A stretch of DNA of 64,000 bases from Streptomyces flavofungini (GCF_014650815.1 NZ_BMVR01000003.1:558001-622000), one strand, 5' to 3'; shown: positions 1 to 7,958, counted from the first letter of the stretch. Numbers and translations are program-made. Notes: generated by a model not told the origin, from the letters alone.

Positions 1-755
1 CGTACGGCGCTCTGGAGATGATCCGCAGCGCGTACCGGGCGCTGGGCATCACCCCGGTCCGCCACCGGCTGTCCCTGCCAGACGCCGGCGGGAAGTACGT
101 GGCCGCGCCCGAGTTGTGGCAGCGGGCCACCGCCCTGCTGACCGAGGTCCTGGACCGCTCCGGGCTGCCCTACGAGGCCGTGGCGGGCGAGGCCGCGTTC
201 TACGGGCCCAAGATCGACGTCCAGGTCGCCGACAGCGCGGGCCGCGAGTCCACCCTGTCCACCGTCCAGGTCGACTTCCACCAGCCCGAGCAGTTCGACC
301 TGCACTACATCGGCGCGGACGGCGCCAAGCACCGCCCGGTCATGGTCCACCGCAGCATCGTCGGCAGTGTGGAGCGGGCCGCCGCCCACCTCATCGAGCA
401 GCACGGCGGTGCCTTCCCGGCCTGGCTCGCCCCCACTCAGCTGGTCGTCCTGCCGATCTCCGACAGCGAGCGGCCCAACGCCGAAGCGCTCGCCGGGCGT
501 TGCGCCGACCTCGGCCTGCGCGCCGAGGTCGCCGGGCCCGAACGGGGCAGCCTGGGCGCCCGGATCCGAGAGGCCCGCCTGGTCCCGTACCAAGCGGTCA
601 TCGGCGCCAAGGAAGCCGCCGACGACCACGTCGCCCTGCGCCTGCGGGACGGCCGCCGCCTAGACCCACGCCCCGCGGCCGACGTCCTCGCCCGCATCGG
701 CGCGCTCGTCGGGGCCCACAGCGCCAACGTGTGGGAGGACGAGGTCAGTTCGTAG
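1..755 (+). CDS. thrS: Threonyl-tRNA synthetase, C-terminal part (5' end outside window)
   Basis: Catalyses ATP-dependent charging of tRNA-Thr in the cytoplasm. The open frame is already running at base 3, so this is the 3' part of a longer gene; about 250 residues are visible. Class II synthetase signatures are clear: the ThrRS block FYGPKIDV, then VDFHQPEQFDLHYIG, then motif 3 as HRSIVGSVER, followed by the anticodon-binding domain starting near APTQLVVLPI. The usual tail of that domain (RDGRRLDP and the following helix) is present, so the C-terminus is intact. Streptomyces often carry a second, shorter ThrRS without the N-terminal editing domains. Whether this is the housekeeping or the short copy cannot be decided because the N-terminus is missing. 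A perfect hairpin follows the stop. Confidence 0.93.
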   Translation, partial: YGALEMIRSAYRALGITPVRHRLSLPDAGGKYVAAPELWQRATALLTEVLDRSGLPYEAVAGEAAFYGPKIDVQVADSAGRESTLSTVQVDFHQPEQFDLHYIGADGAKHRPVMVHRSIVGSVERAAAHLIEQHGGAFPAWLAPTQLVVLPISDSERPNAEALAGRCADLGLRAEVAGPERGSLGARIREARLVPYQAVIGAKEAADDHVALRLRDGRRLDPRPAADVLARIGALVGAHSANVWEDEVSS

Positions 756-780
756 CGGCCACGGTGGTGGCGGCCGTGGC

Positions 781-814
781 TGAGGGTCCGCCGACCCGGG
801 TCGGCGGACCCTCA
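781..814. terminator. Bidirectional terminator between thrS and the NTF2-like gene
   Basis: A perfect 34-base palindrome (two 17-base arms starting TGAGGGTCCGCC, no loop beyond the axis) lies 26 bases after the thrS stop and 6 bases before the stop of the convergent gene. It can serve both transcripts. There is no T-run, as is usual for Streptomyces terminators. Confidence 0.8.
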
Positions 815-819
815 GCGCA

Positions 820-1251
820 TCAGCTGATCACCTCGGGTGCGAAGTAGTCACGCAGTCGCGCGATCTTCCCGTCACGGACACGAAAGATCTGCACGAGGGA
901 GACGGTGACGTCCTCCCCGTCCCCGTTCCCGTCCTCGCTTCCCCCGCCGTCGAAGACCGTGTCGATCTCGGCGATGAACACATCGGGATCGGCGGTGACG
1001 TGCAGCACGAATCCGGACTTCTCCAGGTTCGGCGCGCGCTGGTCCTTCGTCTGACGCTCGTAGTACGCCGCCATCGCGCCGCGGATCTCCTCGCGCCCCA
1101 CCATCCTCTTGGGGAGGGCGGCGTCGCCGGGCATGAGCGGCAGCTCGATGACGCCGTCCGGGGTGAAGTTCTCGGCGAGGGCGTCGGCGTTCTGGGTCAG
1201 GGGCCCGGCGTGGACGTAACTCTCGAAGATCTGCTGCGGCGTTCGGGACAC
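820..1251 (-). CDS. SnoaL/NTF2-like small protein
   Basis: A 143-residue protein with the pattern of the SnoaL-like (NTF2 fold) family: an N-terminal helix (QQIFESYVHA), an acidic stretch DGVIELPLMPG, then strands ending in VSLVQIFRVRDGKIARLRDYFAPEVI, which is the typical C-terminal signature of ketosteroid-isomerase-like proteins. Such proteins bind small hydrophobic ligands or act as cyclases or isomerases; the substrate cannot be told. The start is GTG at 1251 with GGGAG seven bases upstream. A low-complexity Gly/Asp/Glu insert (GGGSEDGNGDGED) interrupts the sheet and is unusual for the family. The gene is alone between a terminator and a 99-base gap. Confidence 0.75.
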   Translation of the reverse strand: MSRTPQQIFESYVHAGPLTQNADALAENFTPDGVIELPLMPGDAALPKRMVGREEIRGAMAAYYERQTKDQRAPNLEKSGFVLHVTADPDVFIAEIDTVFDGGGSEDGNGDGEDVTVSLVQIFRVRDGKIARLRDYFAPEVIS

Positions 1252-1350
1252 GGCGGTCTCCCTGGAAATCGGACACGGGGAGCACCATCATCACAGGGAC
1301 GATTCCGCCGCGCCCACCGTTCAGGGCGACACCCTCTGTCCCGTCGGCCG

Positions 1351-1722
1351 TCACCCCGAGGTCAGGACGTCCGTCAGCACCCGCACGTGCCCGTGCGGGA
1401 GATCCTTGGTGGCGGTCAGGAGGGTGAGTCGGCCCGCGCGGGCGAGTGCGCGGAGCCGGTCGAGTTCCGCGGCGCGCTCCGGGTCGGCGAGCTCCTGCCG
1501 GTAGCGCTCGGCGAACTCGTCGTACTGGTCGGGGTCGTGGCCGTACCAGCGCCGCAGTTCGTTCGAGGGCGCCAGCTCCTTGTCCCACGCGTCCAGCCCG
1601 GCCCGGTCCTTGGACACGCCGCGGGGCCACAGCCGGTCGATGAGGACGCGGGAGCCGTCGTCGGGCGCGGCGGGGTCGTAGATGCGTTTGACCTGGATGT
1701 CGAGGGGGCGCCTTGTCGTCAT
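1351..1722 (-). CDS. DUF488 family protein
   Basis: A 123-residue protein of the DUF488 family (YeaO-like branch). Family features seen: an N-terminal IQVKRIYDPAAPDDGSRVLIDRLWPRGVSKD block, a WYGHDP motif and a late TLLTATKD strand. The function of the family is not established. The ATG at 1722 follows a weak GGA site; the open frame extends further upstream, but residues before MTTRRPL have no family similarity and fall in the shadow of the next gene. It lies 115 bases downstream of the FAD monooxygenase gene on the same strand, with a strong hairpin between them, so it is probably transcribed separately. Confidence 0.8.
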   Translation of the reverse strand: MTTRRPLDIQVKRIYDPAAPDDGSRVLIDRLWPRGVSKDRAGLDAWDKELAPSNELRRWYGHDPDQYDEFAERYRQELADPERAAELDRLRALARAGRLTLLTATKDLPHGHVRVLTDVLTSG

Positions 1723-1779
1723 GTCGGTATTTTCCGTCCGGTGCGTCGGCAGGGGTGCCCGGCGGTGGTGCGAACGGGT

Positions 1780-1817
1780 GGCGGCCCTCCCCGGGACGGG
1801 TTCCGGGGAGGGCCGCC
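1780..1817. terminator. Terminator after the FAD monooxygenase gene
   Basis: Perfect 15-base stem (GGCGGCCCTCCCCGG and its complement) with an 8-base loop, placed 20 bases after the stop codon of the gene transcribed leftwards from 3136. Confidence 0.8.
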
Positions 1818-1837
1818 TAGTCATGGGCGCCCTCGCG

Positions 1838-3136
1838 TCATGGTGTGATGACCGATGCCGACGAGTCGGTTCGCATGATGTGGTCGGTGTGTATCTGGCG
1901 GGCGATGAACCGGCCGTTCTCGACACTGGCCGAGATGGCCACCGGGGCGAGTGAGTTCCCGTCCGGGAGACCGGCGTAGTAGAGGCCGGGGAGCGAGCCG
2001 AGAATGCCCTGCTGCTGGAGGGGCGCGCCGTGCTCGTCGAGCACCCGGTCCGGCAGGATGCGGTAGTCCGGGCCGAAACCGGTGCACCAGATGATCGTCG
2101 TGATGTTGTGCTGCGCCAGGTCGAGGCGCGTGCCGAAGTCGGACAGCGGAGACATGTCGATGCCCGGTGCGGGCCGCTGTTCCGGAGCCACGAAGCCGCG
2201 CTGGCGGATGCGGGTGTCGATGGTGTCCATCGCCTGCCGGAACGCGCGCGCGGACTCCTCCGCGACAGCGAGGACATTGTCCGCGAGGAGGAGGGTGCGG
2301 CCGTCCGCCGCGCGGGCGGAACCGACGAGGACGACGCCCTTCGCCGCCAGGGTGCCGAGGTGGAGGTCGCCGCTCTTGTCCCGCACGGCGGTCACCGGCA
2401 GCCCCGGCAGCACGGGCGTGCCGTGGCCGCCGACGGTGACGAAGTCCTCGTACAGGGAGAGGGCGAACATCCACTCATGGAGGCCCCGGCCGCGATAGCG
2501 GCGCGGCCACGCGCGGTGGCGTCCGACCGACAGGAAGACCGCGCGCCCGGCGTCCACGAGCTCGTCGGCGATCTGCTGACCGCTGATCCCCGCGCCCACG
2601 ACAAGGACAGCCCCGTCCACCAGGGCCTCGGGGTTGCGGTAGGAGCGCGAGTGCAGCTGATCCACGGCCGGGTCGACGTCGGACGCCAGCGCGGGCACGC
2701 GGGGCGCCGCATAACCGCCCACCGCCGCCGCGAGGTTGCGGGACTCGATGACACCGCCCTCGGACAGATGGGTCCGGAACCGCACCTCGTCGCTGTCGTC
2801 GGCGTCCGGCGGGCACTCGACCTCCCGCACGGACGTGTGCTCCCGCACGTGCAGCTCGCGCTCCTTCGCGTAGCGGCGCAGGTGGTACGCCAACTCGCGT
2901 CCCGACATGAATCCGTCGACGTCGTCGCCGTCGTAGTCCCAGCCGGGGAACCGGACCGAGCGGTTCCCGCTGCCCACGAGCAGACTGTCCCACCGTTCGT
3001 GCGCCCAGGCCTGGCCGATCTCCGCCCGCTCCAGGACGACCGCCTCCCGGCCGAGCTCCTGCAGGGACGCGGCCACCCCGCACCCCTGCTGCCCGGCGCC
3101 GATGACGACGGTCTCCGCGTACTCGACTGCTCCCAT
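1838..3136 (-). CDS. FAD-dependent monooxygenase / flavoprotein (FMO-like)
   Basis: A 432-residue flavin monooxygenase-like protein. The N-terminal FAD-binding Rossmann motif is VVIGAGQQGCGVAA and a second dinucleotide-binding motif VLVVGAGISGQQIADEL lies near residue 165, as in class B flavoprotein monooxygenases that bind FAD and NADPH. CTGFGPDYRIL and LPGLYYAGLPDGNSLAP near the C-terminus match the conserved ends of the putative flavoprotein/TrkA-like group. The substrate is unknown. ATG 3136 is chosen because AAGGG lies eight bases upstream; a GTG two codons earlier is possible. The gene is divergent from a MerR regulator, and an iron-box-like sequence lies 31 bases before the start, so metal or MerR control is plausible. 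Confidence 0.85.
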   Translation of the reverse strand: MGAVEYAETVVIGAGQQGCGVAASLQELGREAVVLERAEIGQAWAHERWDSLLVGSGNRSVRFPGWDYDGDDVDGFMSGRELAYHLRRYAKERELHVREHTSVREVECPPDADDSDEVRFRTHLSEGGVIESRNLAAAVGGYAAPRVPALASDVDPAVDQLHSRSYRNPEALVDGAVLVVGAGISGQQIADELVDAGRAVFLSVGRHRAWPRRYRGRGLHEWMFALSLYEDFVTVGGHGTPVLPGLPVTAVRDKSGDLHLGTLAAKGVVLVGSARAADGRTLLLADNVLAVAEESARAFRQAMDTIDTRIRQRGFVAPEQRPAPGIDMSPLSDFGTRLDLAQHNITTIIWCTGFGPDYRILPDRVLDEHGAPLQQQGILGSLPGLYYAGLPDGNSLAPVAISASVENGRFIARQIHTDHIMRTDSSASVITP

Positions 3137-3166
3137 GACCACACCCTTCTGCCGCGACGCCGCGAC

Positions 3167-3185
3167 TACTTAGGCTTGCCTTACT
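3167..3185. promoter_or_regulatory. Candidate iron box (DmdR/IdeR-type) in the FMO-MerR divergent promoter
   Basis: The sequence TACTTAGGCTTGCCTTACT matches the iron box at 47854 in 15 of 19 positions and keeps the TTAGGCT core plus the CCT half. It lies 31 bases upstream of the monooxygenase start and 46 bases upstream of the MerR start. Against the TTAGGTTAGGCTCACCTAA consensus it is weak (11 of 19). It could instead be a MerR operator, since such sites sit in exactly this kind of spacer. Confidence 0.45.
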
Positions 3186-3230
3186 GGAACCTTGCCTCGT
3201 GAAGTCGGCTTGATGTCAAAGGGAGTTGTG

Positions 3231-3875
3231 ATGCGCGGTGCGGTCTCCATCGGCGAAGCGGCGGCGCTGTACGGCCTCGCCCCGTCCACGGTGCGGTGGT
3301 GGGAGCAGCAGGGCGTGCTCAACACGCCCGCCCGCTACGGGGTCAAACGGCGCTACGGCGACCCCGACCTCCGCCGGATCGGCGTCGCCTACCTGTGTTG
3401 CGTGGTGGGGACGATGCCGCTGGACCAGGCGGCCATCGTCACCTCGGGCACGTCCCCGCACAGCGCCTGGCAGGGCACGGTCGGCGCGCAGATCACTCAG
3501 CTGGAGGAGCGCATCGGGGAGTTGGAGGCGGCCCGGGACTACCTGTGCCATCTGCTGAGCTGCACGGACGACGACATGGCCGAGTGCCCTGTCCTGGAGG
3601 CCGAGTTGAGAGCGCGCACGCCACGGGGGCGCATCGCCGTGGCCGACCTCGTGAGCGCCGCGCGCGCTGCCCGGGGCGGCGGGCAGCGGAGGGAGGGGGC
3701 GGCGGACCGTGACGGAAAGGCGAGCGTGGAGCGGCCCCCGGGTGACGAAAGCCCGGGGGGCTGTCTCGGTTGCGGGGGGCCGCTGACACGGGGGTCGCGG
3801 GGGCGGCCCCGGACGTACTGTTCGCGTGCGTGTCGGCAGCGCGCCTATCGCATACGCCGAAGCGGCCGGGCCTGA
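3231..3875 (+). CDS. MerR family regulator with C-terminal zinc-finger-like tail
   Basis: A 214-residue regulator. The winged-helix MerR domain occupies roughly residues 3-75 (VSIGEAAALYGLAPSTVRWWEQQGVL, then RRYGDPDLRRIGVAYLCC), followed by a dimerisation helix (QITQLEERIGELEAARDYL). Cys residues in the helix end and loop (CHLLSC, MAECPVL) recall metal- or redox-sensing members. After a low-complexity linker there is a separate C-terminal module, CLGCGG...GRPRTYCSRACRQRAYRIRR, a four-cysteine, Arg-rich motif that I recognise from the tails of several actinobacterial regulators. ATG 3231 is chosen because GGGAG lies six bases upstream; earlier in-frame starts lack such a site. It probably controls the divergent monooxygenase gene. 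Confidence 0.85.
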   Translation: MRGAVSIGEAAALYGLAPSTVRWWEQQGVLNTPARYGVKRRYGDPDLRRIGVAYLCCVVGTMPLDQAAIVTSGTSPHSAWQGTVGAQITQLEERIGELEAARDYLCHLLSCTDDDMAECPVLEAELRARTPRGRIAVADLVSAARAARGGGQRREGAADRDGKASVERPPGDESPGGCLGCGGPLTRGSRGRPRTYCSRACRQRAYRIRRSGRA

Positions 3876-3887
3876 CTGGCGCGTCCG

Positions 3888-3957
3888 GTGGACTTGGCGC
3901 ACCTGACGCGCTCGGCCGGCCTGGCGGAGCTGGGGCGCCTAGTGGACTTGGCGCACC
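3888..3957. repeat. 16-base direct repeat pair at the MerR/propeller junction
   Basis: GTGGACTTGGCGCACC occurs at 3888-3903 and again at 3942-3957. The second copy encodes the last codons of the leftward propeller gene; the first lies in the convergent spacer. It looks like a partial duplication of that gene's 3' tip. Confidence 0.7.
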
Positions 3958-4925
3958 GCCACTGCGTTGTACGGCGTCGAGGGCGTGGTCTCCTCCGTGA
4001 AGCGGGAGTTGGGCAGGTAGAGGCGGTTGCCGAACGGGGCGACGGTGGTGGGGATGCGGAAGCGGGGGTCGGTGATCCGGGCGATGGCGGTGCCGCGCAG
4101 GCCTGTGGCGTCCAGGTGGAACACGTCCACGGCGTTCTGGACCTGCTGGACGACGTAGAGCGCCCGGCCGAGGAGGAGGGCGCCGTCGCCGTCGGGGAGC
4201 TTGCTGCCGCCGAGGTCGACGCGGCGGGTGTCGCCGGTGCGCGGGTCGACGCGGTAGAGGCTCCCGCCGTGGGCGTGGACGTTGATGACGAGCAGCCCGC
4301 GGCCGTCCGGCGTCCGCTCCAGGCCGTTGGTGGTGAAGCCGTCGGCGGGCGCCTGGACCCACTCGCCCACCAGGGGCAGCGTCACGATGTCCCGGGCCGG
4401 GGGCAGCTCGCCGTGGGGGCCGAACGGCAGGCCGTACAACTGCTGCTGGGTGGAGTCGGTGAACCAGGCCGCCCGGGGCGTGAGGACGACGTCGTTCACG
4501 ACGGTGCTCGGCTTGCCGACCTCGTACGTGGCGAGGACGCGGTCGGTGCGGGTGTCGAAGACGCGCAGTTGCCGGGTGAAGCCGCCCGCGATGAACAGGC
4601 GCCCGCGCCCGTCGGTCCTGAGGCCGAGGCTCATCGGATCCATGTCGGTCGCGAAGGTCTCGCCGCGGCCGGTGGCGAGGCTCGCGCGGTACAGGGCGCC
4701 GCTGTTGCGGGAGCCGAACCAGGCGGTCGGCCCCGGGCCGATGGCGATGCCCTCGGGCTGGAAGCCGTTCGGGAGGGAGAAGTCCGTGGGCCAGGAGGCG
4801 CCCGCGGGCTCGGCGCGGGCCGCCGTGGCGAGCGGCCCGAGGGCGGTCAGCGCCCCCAGGGCGGCACCGGCACCGAGCATCGTGCGGCGGGAGGCGGAGG
4901 CACGGGAAGTGTCATGGTCTGCCAT
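3939..4925 (-). CDS. Exported six-bladed beta-propeller protein (SMP-30/NHL-like)
   Basis: A 328-residue secreted protein. The N-terminus ASRRTMLGAGAALGALTALGPLATAARA is a signal peptide with a twin-arginine pattern, so export by Tat is likely. The mature part is a string of propeller blades (PEGIAIGPGPTAWFGS, GLRTDGRGRLFIAGG, VVNDVVLTPRAAWFTDS, TNGLERTPDGRGLLVIN) as in SMP-30/gluconolactonase-like proteins; Streptomyces members are often mislabelled superoxide dismutase. No catalytic function can be assigned. ATG 4925 is preferred over 4934 because GTAGGG sits nine bases before it. It is transcribed away from the neighbouring sugar dehydrogenase terminator and may have its own promoter in 5004-5017 or read from that gene. 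Confidence 0.8.
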   Translation of the reverse strand: MADHDTSRASASRRTMLGAGAALGALTALGPLATAARAEPAGASWPTDFSLPNGFQPEGIAIGPGPTAWFGSRNSGALYRASLATGRGETFATDMDPMSLGLRTDGRGRLFIAGGFTRQLRVFDTRTDRVLATYEVGKPSTVVNDVVLTPRAAWFTDSTQQQLYGLPFGPHGELPPARDIVTLPLVGEWVQAPADGFTTNGLERTPDGRGLLVINVHAHGGSLYRVDPRTGDTRRVDLGGSKLPDGDGALLLGRALYVVQQVQNAVDVFHLDATGLRGTAIARITDPRFRIPTTVAPFGNRLYLPNSRFTEETTPSTPYNAVAVRQVH

Positions 4926-4962
4926 GGCGTACATCCCTACCCCGGTCCGGCCGTCGCGAAGG

Positions 4963-5003
4963 GCGCGGCCTGCCGCCGGTCCGGGACCGGCGGCAGGCCG
5001 CGC
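4963..5003. terminator. Strong terminator after the sugar dehydrogenase gene
   Basis: Perfect 19-base stem with a 3-base CGG loop, 15 bases after the stop of the leftward gene at 5018. It also lies between that gene and the next start at 4925, so the two are probably separate units. Confidence 0.88.
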
Positions 5004-5017
5004 CGCACGTCCGGGTG

Positions 5018-6154
5018 TTACGCCCGGTCGACGCGGTAGACGCTGCCGCCGATGTCGAAGACGTACAGCTCGCGGTTGCCGCCCTGCGCGAACGCGACGA
5101 CCTCACCGGCGTTGACCCCGAGGTCGCTGGTGCCGGTCACCTTGCCGTTCTCGATCTTCAGGGCGCGGAGGGTGCCGTCGCAGTAGTCGCTGTACACGTA
5201 CTGGCCCTTGAGGTCGGGGATCGCCTTGCCCCGGTAGACGTATCCGCCGGTCACCGAGCAGCCGAGGCCGTTGCGGTCGTACTCGAAGACGGGCGGTACG
5301 TGGTTCGCGGGCTCCGTGCCGCCCCGGAAGGGATGGGTGCCCTCCATCTGGGACCAGCCGTAGTTCTCGCCGCCCCCGCTCTTCGCCGGGGCCCAGTCGA
5401 TCTCCTCCCAGGCGCTCTGGCCGACGTCACCGATCAGCAGGTCGCCGGTGCCCGCGTCGAAGGAGAACTTCCACGGGTTGCGCAGCCCGTACGACCAGAT
5501 CTCGTCCTTCGCCTTCGGGTCCTTCACGAACGGGTTGTCCCGCGGGACCGCGTACGGCTTGCCGCCCTTCGGGTCGATCCGCAGCAGCTTGCCGAGCAGC
5601 GTGTCGAGCTTCTGCCCGTTGCCGTGCGGGTCGCCGCCGGAACCGCCGTCGCCGAACGCGATGTAGAGGTAGCCGTCGGGGCCGAACGTGATGTCGCCGC
5701 CGTTGTGGTTCGAGTACGGCTGCGTCTGGGTGAGGACGGTGCGCCGGGTGTTCGGCTGGATCTTGCCCTTCCGGACGGCGAACTCGTCGATGGTGCTGGT
5801 GCCCTGGAGGTTGGTGAACGAGATGTAGAAGTGCGTGAACTCCTTGTCGAACGCGATGCCCAGCAGGCCGCGTTCACCGTCGGTGGTGGTCTCCTTGGTG
5901 ATGTCGAGGACGGGGTTGCCGAGTCCCTGGGCGTTCAGGACCCGGACGGTGCCGGCGCGTTCGGCGATCCAGACCGTGCCGCCGGGACCCGCGGTGCCGG
6001 CGGTCGGATTCTTGGCGGTGGTCACCTTCGTGAGCGCGACCTTCGCTTGCTGCCGCGGGGCGGCGGACTCGTCGGCGTACGCCGTGGTCAGGGCGAGGGA
6101 AGCGACGAGGCTGAGGGTGCCGATGATGGCCGAGCTTCTGGTGCGAACTCTCAC
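5018..6154 (-). CDS. Secreted PQQ-dependent sugar dehydrogenase (GSDH family)
   Basis: A 378-residue glucose/sorbosone dehydrogenase-type beta-propeller of the soluble aldose sugar dehydrogenase group. A Sec-type signal peptide ends near ALTTAYADES. Family landmarks: ERGLLGIAFDKEF, YSNHNGGDITFGPDGYLYIAFGDGG (the His of this block is the usual catalytic base), WSYGLRNPWKFSFD, GDVGQSAWEEI and a C-terminal RVDRA. It would oxidise sugar hydroxyls outside the cell with bound PQQ. No PQQ synthesis genes are seen in the window. GTG 6154 has a perfect AGGAGG six bases upstream. A DasR-like palindrome lies about 145 bases upstream, which would tie expression to N-acetylglucosamine metabolism. Confidence 0.88.
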   Translation of the reverse strand: MRVRTRSSAIIGTLSLVASLALTTAYADESAAPRQQAKVALTKVTTAKNPTAGTAGPGGTVWIAERAGTVRVLNAQGLGNPVLDITKETTTDGERGLLGIAFDKEFTHFYISFTNLQGTSTIDEFAVRKGKIQPNTRRTVLTQTQPYSNHNGGDITFGPDGYLYIAFGDGGSGGDPHGNGQKLDTLLGKLLRIDPKGGKPYAVPRDNPFVKDPKAKDEIWSYGLRNPWKFSFDAGTGDLLIGDVGQSAWEEIDWAPAKSGGGENYGWSQMEGTHPFRGGTEPANHVPPVFEYDRNGLGCSVTGGYVYRGKAIPDLKGQYVYSDYCDGTLRALKIENGKVTGTSDLGVNAGEVVAFAQGGNRELYVFDIGGSVYRVDRA

Positions 6155-6461
6155 CGTGATCCTCCTGGAGGCGGCGAATGGGGGAGGTCACCCAGCTGCT
6201 GGGGGCAGAGGTAGGGGGCGTCGCCCGTGCCAGCACGCAACCTGGGTGGGGGATGGTGTGCTACTGGCCACGGATGAGGATACTGAGACTGCGGTGCGTG
6301 GTATAGACCAAGAGTTCATCTATTCGGCATTCATCTATGCCCGCTCCGCCGTCCGCCGCGGCCTCCGCACCGCGCGCCCGCCGCCGCCCGTTCCCTGGCG
6401 CCCGTCCGTCCTCGGGCCGCCCCGGCGCCTGCCTCCCCTCTGGCCGCCCCCTCGGCCCCCC
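6155..6461. other. 307-base noncoding upstream region of the sugar dehydrogenase
   Basis: No gene is visible. The region serves as promoter region only for the leftward gene at 6154, since the gene at 6462 ends here. It holds the DasR-like box at 6297-6312 and a short direct repeat CATTCATCTAT-like just beside it. The part from 6345 to 6460 is simple C-rich sequence. Confidence 0.7.
6297..6312. promoter_or_regulatory. DasR-like operator (dre) upstream of the sugar dehydrogenase
   Basis: CGTGGTATAGACCAAG contains TGGTATAGACCA, which differs by one central base from the core of the DasR consensus ACTGGTCTAGACCACT. DasR is the GntR regulator that controls chitin and N-acetylglucosamine genes in Streptomyces. 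The site is intergenic and 145 bases before the only gene it could serve. Binding has not been shown. Confidence 0.6.
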
Positions 6462-7913
6462 TCACTGCAGTCGCCGGATGTCCCCCCGCACCCGGTAGAA
6501 GCCCCCGGCCGCCGCGTGCAGCGCGTCCACCACGTACCGCGCCCCGGGCTGCCGTATCGCGCGGGGGAACTGGACGTTCCAGGAGCCGTCGTAGCCCTCG
6601 GACACCACGTGCACGCGCAGGCGCCCCGCGTCCTGGACGCATTCGACGACGACCGCCCCGGCGGGCACCCGGGTCACGGTGGCCACCGCGGTCGCCGCCG
6701 TGGCCGGTGCGTACGTCGGCAGTGCCGCGGCCAGCTTGACGTCCCGCGCCTGCGGGACCGTGCCCTGCTGCGCTGCGGAGACGGCCGCCTCGCTCGCGTC
6801 CACGCAGACCAGCGAGCCGTCCGTCGTCACCAGGTACAGCCGCCCGGCGCGGTACTGCATCGAGAGCGCCGAGCCGCCGCCCGTGCCGAGCTTCCACAGC
6901 CGCGTGCCGTCCCGGTCGAAGCAGTACACGGACGACGCCGCGTCACCGGCGAAGACGAACCGCCCGTTCGGCGAGGTGGCGCACGAGTACACCGGGCTGT
7001 CGCAGGCGTACGTGGCCTCGACCGCGCCCGTCGCCTTCGCGAGGCGCTGGACCGCGCGGTGCGCCGTGCCCGCGTACACGGCGTCGTCCTCCTGCCAGCC
7101 GAAGAGGACGCCGCCGCGGGTGGGCGTGTGCCACAACTCGCCGCCGCCGTCGGGCGCGTAGGCGGTGACGCCCCCGGTGTGGCCGTGGTAGACAGCCCGG
7201 TCGTCGGCGCGGACCATCCAGGCGTGCTCGCCCTGGCTGCGGCGCGCCCACTGGTGTTCGTCCTCGTGGTCGATGACGGTCAGCCGGCCCTCTCGGTCCG
7301 AGACGTTCAGGACGCCCTCGTGGATGTCCAGCCAGAAGATGTCGACGTCGGCGGCGATGTCGTACGCCGCGAAGGGCAGCTTCGACGACAGGTCGTAGAC
7401 GCTGCCGTCGTCGCAGCCCGCGTAGATCCAGAAGTCGTCGGCCACCAGGCACTTCACGCCGTCCGGCAGCTGGAAGCGGGCGAGGACGCCGCCGTTGTGG
7501 TCCAGCGTGTACACATCCCCCGCCTGGTTGCCCACCCAGCAGTGGTCGTCGTCGACGTGGATGCCGAACGCCGAGGAGCCGGTGCGGAACCGCCACAGGA
7601 CGGGTGCGACGGCACGCGCGGTGGACGGTGCCGACGCCACCTGGCGGCGGGTCACCGCGCGCGGCGCCCGCTGCCCGGGAACGGCCGGGGCGTACCCCTT
7701 GCGGACCTTCTCGGCGACCTTCTTCGCGGCCGCGGCGCGCGCCTTCGCCGCGGAGGCGAACGCCGTCGTCTGCGTCTGCCCGATGGCGCCGATGCGCCCG
7801 TACCGCACCGTCACCGACTGGTCGGCGACGGTCACTTCGTAGAACTTGTGCGCGCCCTCGCCCTCTTGTGACAGTTCCAGATACGTCGTCGACACGGTGG
7901 TCCCGGCAGGCAT
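6462..7913 (-). CDS. WGR-domain beta-propeller protein
   Basis: A 483-residue protein. Residues about 1-80 form a WGR domain (TTYLELSQEGEGAHKFYEVTVADQSVTVRYGRIGAIGQTQTT, with the family's YGRIG turn), a fold known from PARPs and bacterial WGR proteins and thought to bind nucleic acid or protein partners. The rest is a PQQ-like/WD-type propeller with repeated blades such as DDHCWVGNQAGDVYTLDHNGGVLARF, DDGSVYDLSS, DGSLVCVDA. No signal peptide or membrane segment is seen, so it should be cytoplasmic. Function unknown. ATG 7913 has GGGGAGGGG six bases upstream. The gene follows the I36 gene with a terminator between them. Confidence 0.8.
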   Translation of the reverse strand: MPAGTTVSTTYLELSQEGEGAHKFYEVTVADQSVTVRYGRIGAIGQTQTTAFASAAKARAAAAKKVAEKVRKGYAPAVPGQRAPRAVTRRQVASAPSTARAVAPVLWRFRTGSSAFGIHVDDDHCWVGNQAGDVYTLDHNGGVLARFQLPDGVKCLVADDFWIYAGCDDGSVYDLSSKLPFAAYDIAADVDIFWLDIHEGVLNVSDREGRLTVIDHEDEHQWARRSQGEHAWMVRADDRAVYHGHTGGVTAYAPDGGGELWHTPTRGGVLFGWQEDDAVYAGTAHRAVQRLAKATGAVEATYACDSPVYSCATSPNGRFVFAGDAASSVYCFDRDGTRLWKLGTGGGSALSMQYRAGRLYLVTTDGSLVCVDASEAAVSAAQQGTVPQARDVKLAAALPTYAPATAATAVATVTRVPAGAVVVECVQDAGRLRVHVVSEGYDGSWNVQFPRAIRQPGARYVVDALHAAAGGFYRVRGDIRRLQ

Positions 7914-7934
7914 GGCAGACCCCTCCCCAGGGCG

Positions 7935-7958
7935 GACCCGCGGCCTCTCCCGCGGGTC
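7935..7958. terminator. Terminator after the I36 gene
   Basis: GACCCGCGG and its exact complement enclose a 6-base loop, about 70 bases after the stop of the leftward gene at 8026 and 22 bases before the start at 7913. Confidence 0.65.
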
